The position numbers were made by a program, and so were the translations under genes. The notes beneath the pieces are model-generated. The model worked only from the letters and a program-made list of their open reading frames with translations. It did not search any database and had not been told where the DNA came from. DNA of 11,678 bases from Planctomycetota bacterium (GTDB taxonomy: Bacteria; Planctomycetota; Planctomycetia; Pirellulales; UBA7805): NCBI GenBank assembly GCA_030605285.1, contig JAUWIQ010000020.1:1-11678 (forward strand), in the 5' to 3' direction. Shown piece by piece: positions 1 to 6,250 of this stretch. Each line of letters begins with the position of its first letter. Within the stretch, counting starts at the first letter, position 1.

Positions 1-293
1 CCATGGCGAGCGATGACATGGCTATCATGGCCGAACGAAAACTTAGCGAATTGCCTGTGATTGATGAACGTGGGATGCCCTTAGGACTGCTCGATATCAC
101 CGATCTTCTCAACCGTAACTTCACGGATAAAGATTCGTCGCAATCACCAACTGCTTCCGGCGCTGCGACCGGCACCGACAACTTGAGCTTTGTTTCTTAT
201 CCTAAACTGCGTGCGGAAGCGAATCCCGCTGAATCGCAGACGGCGACTGATCGTCAAGACTCTCACAAGAACCCCAAAAGGCGCTCAGGCTAA
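1..293 (+). CDS. kdsD: Arabinose-5-phosphate isomerase (KdsD/KpsF), C-terminal part, 5' end outside window
   Basis: The reading frame is open at the left edge and ends at TAA 291-293, so only the C-terminus is present. The first ~37 visible residues match the last part of the second CBS domain of KdsD/KpsF/GutQ proteins: an AERKLSELPVID stretch followed by GLLDITDLL. The family isomerises ribulose-5-phosphate to arabinose-5-phosphate, the first committed step to KDO; the SIS catalytic domain would lie upstream of the window. After the CBS fold the protein continues with about 58 Ser/Thr/Asn/Lys-rich, probably disordered residues; E. coli KdsD stops soon after its CBS pair. kdsC starts about 15 bases downstream, which supports the pathway assignment and an operon. 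The Met codons visible in this piece are internal, not starts. Assignment is good; the exact paralogue (KdsD, KpsF or GutQ) is settled only by the kdsC neighbour. Confidence 0.85.
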   Translation, partial: MASDDMAIMAERKLSELPVIDERGMPLGLLDITDLLNRNFTDKDSSQSPTASGAATGTDNLSFVSYPKLRAEANPAESQTATDRQDSHKNPKRRSG

Positions 294-307
294 GATGCGC
301 CTTCCAC

Positions 308-856
308 GTGCCAAATCCAGTAATTATGTCACTTGAAGAACGCTTTAAACAAATTTCCCTAGTACTCAGCGACGTGGATGGCGTACTGACCGATGGCGGC
401 ATTACCTTCGACAACGAAGGGATTGAAACAAAACAATTTCATGTCCAGGATGGACTCGGCATCAAACTCTGGCAACGATCTGGGTATCGCTTTGGCCTCA
501 TCACGAGCCGCTCATCCCATATTGTACAGGTTCGCGCAAACGAACTAGGAATCGATATTGTGCGGCAGGGATTTCAAGAAAAGCTCGACGTGGTACGTGA
601 TATTGTCGCCAAAGAAAACCTGGAGCCCAACCAAGTCTGCTACATCGGGGATGATCTACCCGATTTGCCCGTTTTCAATTACGTCGGCTTAACGGCAACC
701 GTTGCCGATGCAGCCAGCGATATCCGTCATGCTGCGATGGTCGTCTTGGAACGCCAGGGAGGCAAAGGTGCGGTTCGTGAACTTCTCGAACGCATCCTGC
801 GGTCGCAGGGTCGCTGGGAAGAATTACTCCAGCGTTATACCGGAAAGGATCCCTGA
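308..856 (+). CDS. kdsC: 3-deoxy-D-manno-octulosonate 8-phosphate phosphatase (KdsC), HAD family
   Basis: KdsC hydrolyses KDO-8-phosphate to KDO in the cytoplasm, the step before CMP-KDO formation for lipid A-core. At 182 aa it has the usual size of this C0-type HAD family. All motifs are visible: DVDGVLTDG at residues 22-30 (nucleophile Asp22, acid/base Asp24), LITSRSS at about 64-70 (motif II Thr66), motif III Lys92 in QEKLD, and the metal-binding IGDDLPDLPVF with Asp115/Asp116. The C-terminal GGKGAVRELLE stretch is typical of KdsC and helps separate it from other HAD phosphatases. The start used is GTG 308; an in-frame ATG at 326 (MSLEERF) is equally plausible and gives 176 aa. Neither has a clear Shine-Dalgarno sequence. 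It sits between kdsD and the LptC-like gene, an LPS operon order. Confidence 0.93.
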   Translation: MPNPVIMSLEERFKQISLVLSDVDGVLTDGGITFDNEGIETKQFHVQDGLGIKLWQRSGYRFGLITSRSSHIVQVRANELGIDIVRQGFQEKLDVVRDIVAKENLEPNQVCYIGDDLPDLPVFNYVGLTATVADAASDIRHAAMVVLERQGGKGAVRELLERILRSQGRWEELLQRYTGKDP

Positions 857-935
857 CCGAATCTCCTTATCTACCATCCTGACCCTCTCCTGGGGTCTTC
901 GCCCTCGCGCCCCTTGCTAGCGTTTTGATTTATTT

Positions 936-3929
936 ATGCTCGCCCGCACCCTGCAAACATTGATCAGCCTGACGGTTCTTGTGGGGCTCTATGCAATGTA
1001 CCGTTTCCTTGTCGTCCCCTGGATCGTTCCTGCGGCACTGCCGGTCGGCCAGGAAAACTTAGTGCTCCAGGACACACGTACTCCAGTCCAAATTGAACGC
1101 TTGAAAAGATATTTTAAGGAGGGCGACTGGGAAACCGATCAACCGATCGTGATTGAAAAACCAGAATTTGCGTTGTTGCTTCAAAATTACGAAAATACCG
1201 CAGAGGACCAACTTCGTATCAAACCCTGTACTTTCGTATTTTTTCCCGACGGGCGACCTTCGGCCGGAGACGATAAACGCGTCTTTATCATGCGGGCGCC
1301 GGAGGGGGCAGTCCTCGATTTCGAAGGAGGCTGTGATCTGAGCCGAGCAAAAGTTGGGCGTTTGCAGGGCGGTCGCCTCTTAGGCCAGGTATCGATCACG
1401 GGCCATCTCTCCGACCCCTCTCCCGACGCCGAACTCTCTTTGGTAACGCGCGACGTCGAGTTGCGAGAGGATCGTCTCTGGAGTCGCCAAGAGGTGCAAT
1501 TCCGGATTGGCCACAATCATGGTCGCGGCCGTGAAATGCAAATGCAATTTAATCTAGACAACTCAAACACGGCCGCAAATACAGATCCGGCTATGCAAAC
1601 TGTTGAAAGGTTTGAATTATTGCGTGACGTAAAACTTTTTGTTCAGCTTGATTCGAAACATTTCTTGCCCGAAAACTCCCCATCCGCCCAGGATGGCACC
1701 AAAGCAAATCAAACTGCTAATCATGAAGCGTCTCCAGTTGAAATTCAATGCGCGGGAGCCTTTCGACTCAATCTCGATGAAATGGCCGCCACTTTTAACG
1801 AGCAGGTAGAAGTAATTCGGCACCACAACCACGCGCCACCCGATCAATTAACGTGCGATCAGCTCACCGTCTATTTCACCAACAAGTCCCGGGCTGAATC
1901 CGCATCACCCGCAGCAAAAATATCCAATCAAATCGAGGCTACTAAAATCGTGGCCAAGGGAAATCCAGTCTTGGTGGAAACACCTGCGACGGGGGCCAAA
2001 GCGCAAGGAAACTATCTGGAAATTGAACTGGACCGACAACACCTCATTCTGCAAGGCAACCAACCAGTCACGTTGACCCAGAATTCTAGTGTCTTAACCG
2101 CAATGGATATCGACTTCACCGCCGGCAAGGAAGGTGAATTGGGGACCCTTAAAGCGATCGGACCGGGTCGCTTAGTGACTGTTCTCGCTGGCGCAAAACA
2201 AGAATCGCTTGAAGCAACCTGGAAAAACAGTTTGGAACTCCAACCGCACAAAAGAGGACATGTCCTCTCCCTGATCGGCAGCGGCCGAATCCAATACGCG
2301 AACACAAGTGCCCTGCAGGCCGAGAAGATCTGGTTATGGGTAGACAAGGTGTCCACACCGGAGGCCGAGGGCGACAAGGCAACTGGGCAATCATCGGCCC
2401 CGGCATGGAAGCAGTTCTCGCCCCATTCGGCCCTTGCGATCGAGAAAGTTCGCCTCCACGGGGAAAAGCTCTCGGCTGTTTCCGATCGGCTTGAGGTCTG
2501 GTTTGAAAACCACCCGCCCGTTGACAAAAATCTCAACCATACCGATTCCAGAAAAAACAGTTCTTTGCTGGGATTTGAATCCCGACCGAGCAAGAACTCT
2601 CTCGAACCCGGGCCATCGCCACAAAACAGGCAGCCCGAAAACCACTATCACATTCGTGGAGATCTGATCCAGCTCACCGTCGCGTTGCCCAAAAATGGCC
2701 AACCATCGCCGACCAATGCCAGCGTCTCGGGAAATGTGCAATTGGTCGAGCGTTTTGCCAAGCCCGGCTCGGATTCACCACTGACTGCCTCCGGGGATCA
2801 TCTTGATCTCTTTGGTGCCGACACCATGCAAACAGTCGTTTCGCTTACGGGAAAACCAGCCCGCGCAACGGCTCGATCTGCAGCTATCACCGGTGCACTA
2901 CTTCAACTGGAAAGGGGGACAAATCGAATCTGGGTTGATGGTGCTGGGAGCATGCGGCTGCCAATCGATCGCGACCTCCAAGGCACAGCCCTCACGACAC
3001 CTGAGCCGTTGGATATTACTTGGCAGGGAAAAATGCTTTTTGATGGGCAACTCATTTCGTTCGAGCAACATGTTTTTGCAAAAACTAAGAATCAACAGCT
3101 TCAAACAGCCCAACTGGCCGTGATTCTAAATCGCCGTCTGGATTTTTCGGAACGCATTGAGAGGGATACTGTGGATGTGGCCAAAATAGCATGTCAGGGT
3201 GGCGTACTGCTGGACAATTACTCGAGAGAAGAAGGCCGACAAATCTCCCACGAACGCCTCGAAACAAAAGACCTCATTATCGAGCAACCCTCCGGCCACC
3301 TCCGCGCACAAGGTCCGGGAACGGTCCCCTCGGTTCGTCGGGGCTCAGCCAGTGACAACCCCTTATCACTGACCAGAACCCCACCACCTAAAAAGTCATC
3401 CGTTGAGCCGCCAAGCCAAACACGAAACAATGAGGATGAATTGCGATACGTGCGGATTGAGTTCTTTGAGGGGCTCGAAGGCAATATCCAAGACCGTGAA
3501 TTAACCTTCAACAAGCAAGTGCATTGCACTTACGGGCCCGTGAATCGATGGGAGGATCAGGTCCGCATTGAGCCCGCAATCGGGCCGCTGGGCAACGAAG
3601 TGTTGATGACCTGCAATCAGTTGACGGTACGCCAAATGGGGTCGTCAAAAAGCGATCAGCGCGCGGTGGAAATGGAGGCTCTGGGGAATGCACACGTGGA
3701 CGGGGAAACGTTTTCTGCCAAAGGGCATCGGCTCACCTATACCACGGGAAAAGAACTGCTAGTACTCGAGGGCAGGGGTCAATCCTTCGCACAATTGATG
3801 CGCCGCCAGCACGAGAGCGAACAATCTTCGAACCTCACAGCGCAAAAAATTTACTTCTGGCGTGCAGACAACCGAGTCCAACTCGAAGGCATTCGACTCT
3901 TTAATGGCAGTCTACCTAATCGTGAATAA
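936..3929 (+). CDS. Very large LptC/OstA-like membrane-anchored protein, probable LPS-transport component
   Basis: This 997-aa protein starts with one hydrophobic helix (about residues 5-32) that probably anchors it in the inner membrane, with the rest in the periplasm. Residues ~50-190 contain an LptC-like stretch (RVFIMRAPEGAV near 115, VGRLQGGRLLGQVSITG near 138-155). Later segments repeat the OstA/LptA signature of short beta strands ending in a polar 'A-x-x-i-x-f/v' strand: CDQLTVYFT (~307), IEATKIVAKGNPV to MDIDFT (~333-395), LQAEKIWLWVD (~465), ASGDHLDLFGAD (~617), FSAKGHRLTYTTGKELLVLEG (~926-948) and LTAQKIYFW (~967). Linkers rich in Pro/Ser/Asn separate some of them. Bacterial LptC and LptA are each near 190 aa, so this is several-fold larger. 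It lies 79 bases after kdsC, probably co-transcribed, fitting export of the KDO-containing LPS. Start ATG 936 precedes the anchor directly; no Shine-Dalgarno sequence is seen. Placement in the Lpt family is by pattern and context; exact domain borders are not secure. Confidence 0.7.
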   Translation: MLARTLQTLISLTVLVGLYAMYRFLVVPWIVPAALPVGQENLVLQDTRTPVQIERLKRYFKEGDWETDQPIVIEKPEFALLLQNYENTAEDQLRIKPCTFVFFPDGRPSAGDDKRVFIMRAPEGAVLDFEGGCDLSRAKVGRLQGGRLLGQVSITGHLSDPSPDAELSLVTRDVELREDRLWSRQEVQFRIGHNHGRGREMQMQFNLDNSNTAANTDPAMQTVERFELLRDVKLFVQLDSKHFLPENSPSAQDGTKANQTANHEASPVEIQCAGAFRLNLDEMAATFNEQVEVIRHHNHAPPDQLTCDQLTVYFTNKSRAESASPAAKISNQIEATKIVAKGNPVLVETPATGAKAQGNYLEIELDRQHLILQGNQPVTLTQNSSVLTAMDIDFTAGKEGELGTLKAIGPGRLVTVLAGAKQESLEATWKNSLELQPHKRGHVLSLIGSGRIQYANTSALQAEKIWLWVDKVSTPEAEGDKATGQSSAPAWKQFSPHSALAIEKVRLHGEKLSAVSDRLEVWFENHPPVDKNLNHTDSRKNSSLLGFESRPSKNSLEPGPSPQNRQPENHYHIRGDLIQLTVALPKNGQPSPTNASVSGNVQLVERFAKPGSDSPLTASGDHLDLFGADTMQTVVSLTGKPARATARSAAITGALLQLERGTNRIWVDGAGSMRLPIDRDLQGTALTTPEPLDITWQGKMLFDGQLISFEQHVFAKTKNQQLQTAQLAVILNRRLDFSERIERDTVDVAKIACQGGVLLDNYSREEGRQISHERLETKDLIIEQPSGHLRAQGPGTVPSVRRGSASDNPLSLTRTPPPKKSSVEPPSQTRNNEDELRYVRIEFFEGLEGNIQDRELTFNKQVHCTYGPVNRWEDQVRIEPAIGPLGNEVLMTCNQLTVRQMGSSKSDQRAVEMEALGNAHVDGETFSAKGHRLTYTTGKELLVLEGRGQSFAQLMRRQHESEQSSNLTAQKIYFWRADNRVQLEGIRLFNGSLPNRE

Positions 3930-3986
3930 AAAGACCCCTGCGTAGCGATGGCCGACGTGTCCATCAAGTGGGACAGACCAAACCAA

Positions 3987-4724
3987 CTAAATAATCCGGT
4001 GCCGTTCCTGATCTAACCGTTCGGCGAGAAACTCCATCGCCACCTCCACTTTGTTGCTGTGAGGATCCAAACCAGAGCCCGTGTGCGCCTCCAAATTGCA
4101 TTGATGGGGAATCCCCAGTGCACCGAGTTTCATTTGCAGCCGCTGGGAACTGTCCAGCCATCGGCAATCTTCTGGATCACAACAAAACCAGATGTTTCTC
4201 GGCCAATACAGAGGATGGATATGAAGCGTTGCGGTATCCTGGCGGACCGCCTCTGCATCGCAATACATTTGTGGCAGCGTTTCATCCCCCTCATTCCAGC
4301 AACTCTGATAATCAATCTCCGGAGACAGGGCAGCGCCGACCGGAAAGGTGTCAGGATATTTGAACGCGAATCGCAATGCCCCCTGTCCTCCCATGCCGGT
4401 CCCCAAGAGTCCAATCTGAGGTGGCCTAGCGCCCCAGTTTGAGGCGATCCAGGGCAAAATGTTTTCCAACACGTGACGCTCAGCCGTCAGCTCTGGGTCG
4501 AATTCGGGAAAAATTTTATCCGTCCACCAACTCCGCCCCGTCTGGGGTGCAAGCACCTTGACACCGTGTTTGTCGAACGCGGTCTCAAAAGCGGGCTGAT
4601 CGACCAACCGATCTAAATCCGCGCCGTGCAGGTAGACAAGGACATCACCCGAGTCCATTCTTTGTGCTGGCTCAAAGGCCTCACAAAGATGTCCCTCCAC
4701 ACGAATTTCGCTCCATTTTCCCAT
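3987..4724 (-). CDS. Esterase-fold alpha/beta hydrolase with apparent Ser-to-Gly change at the nucleophile elbow
   Basis: This 245-aa protein has an esterase-D/PF00756-like layout. Residues ~30-34 (VYLHG) look like the oxyanion-hole strand, SWWTDKIFPEFDPELT (65-80) is a conserved-looking insertion, and IGLLGTGMGGQGALRFAFKYPD (104-125) is the nucleophile elbow. In S-formylglutathione hydrolases and related esterases this elbow reads G-x-S-M-G-G; here the middle position, residue 110, is Gly (codon GGC on the minus strand). Candidate Asp (183 or 186) and His (214, in EAHTGSG) remain at the expected places. No signal peptide is visible, so it is probably cytoplasmic. It is convergent with the LptC-like gene (57 bases apart) and divergent from the glycosyltransferase. 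Start ATG 4724 is directly preceded by an in-frame TGA. It may be a non-catalytic or mechanistically altered member; substrate unknown. Confidence 0.8.
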   Translation of the reverse strand: MGKWSEIRVEGHLCEAFEPAQRMDSGDVLVYLHGADLDRLVDQPAFETAFDKHGVKVLAPQTGRSWWTDKIFPEFDPELTAERHVLENILPWIASNWGARPPQIGLLGTGMGGQGALRFAFKYPDTFPVGAALSPEIDYQSCWNEGDETLPQMYCDAEAVRQDTATLHIHPLYWPRNIWFCCDPEDCRWLDSSQRLQMKLGALGIPHQCNLEAHTGSGLDPHSNKVEVAMEFLAERLDQERHRII

Positions 4725-4760
4725 TCAATTTCTCGCTCGGTTTCCTGCCATATCCCCTCA
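4725..4760 (-). promoter_or_regulatory. Possible 8-codon leader ORF coupled to the hydrolase start
   Basis: On the minus strand a GAGGGG purine run lies just before an ATG at 4751-4749, which opens a frame of eight codons (M-A-G-N-R-A-R-N) ending in TGA at 4727-4725. The next codon, with no gap, is the hydrolase ATG (4724-4722), giving a TGAATG junction. The hydrolase start itself lacks a good Shine-Dalgarno sequence, so re-initiation after the mini-ORF could supply its translation. The spacing of the purine run to the leader ATG is short (2-4 bases), and such mini-ORFs arise by chance. Confidence 0.25.
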
Positions 4761-4875
4761 GGGTGTCTCCTCATGATCTTCCGCACAATACTTTCGCCTT
4801 ACAAGACCAGAAAACCAACACCGTTTGTATATTTTCGTTATGCTGGATTCGCGGCACGTAGGCGACAGCAAGGGC

Positions 4876-4914
4876 GGGTTTACAGAACCCCTGGGCATTG
4901 TACATTGAGCCCAG
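4876..4914 (+). other. Pair of contiguous perfect hairpins upstream of the glycosyltransferase
   Basis: A 5-bp stem with a 5-base loop (4876-4890) is followed without a gap by a 6-bp stem with a 12-base loop (4891-4914). Neither is followed by a T-run on the plus strand, so they are not intrinsic terminators. They could be leader structure or a protein-binding region; the role is unknown. Confidence 0.3.
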
Positions 4915-5040
4915 CATACAAGCGCTTCAGTGGACGCTTCGCCGCCCCAGTGACGACCCGCCGGTACGCTCTTGGCTTGGGCGCTGATTCTGGAATCTTT
5001 TCTGACGGGCCGTGAACTTACATCCCTTAGAGCGTTTCTC

Positions 5041-6144
5041 ATGTCTGCCAAGCGAATCCTCCAGATCATCCCTTCGCTTGACCGGGCGGGTGCCGAAAAG
5101 CAACTGACCCTGCTGGCCACAGAACTACCTCGCGATGAGTTTGACGTGCATGTCTGCGCACTCACACGTGGCGGACCCTACCAAGCAGAATTGGAACGGG
5201 CCAATATTCCAGTCCACATTATCGGCAAACGATCGAAGATCGATCCAATCACCTTCTGGAAATTGCACCGCTTGGTACGCCGCCTTCGTCCCGACCTTAT
5301 TCAAACCTGGACGTTTACCGCCAACAGTTATGGTCGCGCCGTAGCGCACTTCGCAGGTGTGAGAGGCATCGTCGCAAGCGAACAATGTGCCGATTACTGG
5401 AAGCAACCGTATGAGTTGGCTCTCGATCGATTTCTTGCCCGTTGGACTGACAAAATAATCGTGAATAGCAGGGGAGTCTACGACTTTTATACTGCGCGGG
5501 GGATTGCCGCAACGAAAATATCACTGATCGCAAACGGGTTTCCAGCCCGCTCCCCCAGTCGGATCACACGAGCGGAGTTGCTCAGCGACCTTTCGCTTCC
5601 CCAGGATGCTAAATTAGTGGCAGCCATTGGACGGCTACGCTCTCAGAAAAGAGTCCGCGATGTGATCTGGGCGGGCGAACTGCTCAAGGTTGTCCGAGAT
5701 GACACCCACATTTTGATCCTTGGTGATGGGCCACAACGACAGGCGCTGGAACGCTTTCGCGACCATGTCGAAATTCGGGATCGCGTGCATTTTTTGGGAC
5801 ACCGCAACGATATCGATCAAATCCTAGAGCACCTGGATGTACTCTGGCTGGCTAGCGCGTACGAAGGATTTCCTAACGTCATCCTAGAAGCGATGGCAGC
5901 GGGTATTCCAGTCGTGGCCACCGACATACCGGGCAACCGTGATTTGGTAGTTCACGAAAAAACAGGGTATTTGTTTCCGGTTGGCGATCGAGCCGCCTTG
6001 GCATCTTGGACCAACCAATTGCTTGATCACAGTGAAAAAGCGCGCAGCATGGGGGAAGCGGGGCGGACGGCATTGAAAGGCCAACACTCTGTGGAAACCC
6101 TGGTGCAGCGGCATGCGGCAATTTATCGCCAACTGCTGCAATGA
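5041..6144 (+). CDS. GT4-family (GT-B fold) glycosyltransferase
   Basis: This 367-aa protein is a complete GT-B retaining glycosyltransferase of the GT4 type, which transfers a sugar from a nucleotide-sugar donor to a growing surface or lipid-linked glycan. The N-terminal Rossmann-like domain begins RILQIIPSLDRAGAEKQ (residues 5-21, with the family's glycine-rich GAEKQ loop). The C-terminal domain contains AAIGRLRSQKR, a LILGDGPQR strand-loop near 225-233, and the donor-binding EGFPNVILE at 275-283, giving the E-x7-E motif, then MAAGIPVVATDIPGN. ATG 5041 is chosen because family similarity begins there; an in-frame TTG at 4972 would add 23 unrelated residues. No signal peptide or membrane helix is seen, so it probably works at the cytoplasmic membrane face. 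The amidotransferase starts 106 bases downstream on the same strand, suggesting joint action on an exopolysaccharide, O-antigen or similar glycan. Donor and acceptor cannot be told from sequence. Confidence 0.9.
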   Translation: MSAKRILQIIPSLDRAGAEKQLTLLATELPRDEFDVHVCALTRGGPYQAELERANIPVHIIGKRSKIDPITFWKLHRLVRRLRPDLIQTWTFTANSYGRAVAHFAGVRGIVASEQCADYWKQPYELALDRFLARWTDKIIVNSRGVYDFYTARGIAATKISLIANGFPARSPSRITRAELLSDLSLPQDAKLVAAIGRLRSQKRVRDVIWAGELLKVVRDDTHILILGDGPQRQALERFRDHVEIRDRVHFLGHRNDIDQILEHLDVLWLASAYEGFPNVILEAMAAGIPVVATDIPGNRDLVVHEKTGYLFPVGDRAALASWTNQLLDHSEKARSMGEAGRTALKGQHSVETLVQRHAAIYRQLLQ

Positions 6145-6250
6145 GCTACGCCTGCCATGTAGAAACGATTAGAATAGGAATCCCCGCCGGCAGATTACGC
6201 AACTCTTTTTTCTGCAATGGCATTCGTTGTACCCAGCTGAATGAGTACTG

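Larger units (their letters stand above)
4725..5040. other. Divergent intergenic region with two adjacent hairpins
   Basis: These 316 bases separate the minus-strand hydrolase from the plus-strand glycosyltransferase. No convincing protein gene is seen. Two perfect hairpins sit back to back: GGGTT-TACAG-AACCC at 4876-4890 and CTGGGC-N12-GCCCAG at 4891-4914. The second arm of the latter can alternatively pair with TATGCTGG at 4839-4846 (CCAGCATA at 4911-4918), so mutually exclusive folds are possible. I found no well-scoring sigma70 promoter on either strand. An open frame continues upstream of the glycosyltransferase ATG from a TTG at 4972 but is not part of the protein by family comparison. 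Confidence 0.5.

Noticed and set aside
2012..2593. 193-codon minus-strand open frame inside the LptC-like gene
   Set aside because: It lies wholly antisense to a well-supported gene, has no family features, and fits chance openness in the opposite frame.
4972..5040. Extended TTG start for the glycosyltransferase
   Set aside because: The 23 extra residues do not resemble GT4 proteins and family similarity begins exactly at the ATG at 5041.
4758..5165. 135-codon minus-strand open frame across the divergent region
   Set aside because: It overlaps the start of the glycosyltransferase, is Ser/Arg-rich without motifs, and no family is recognisable.
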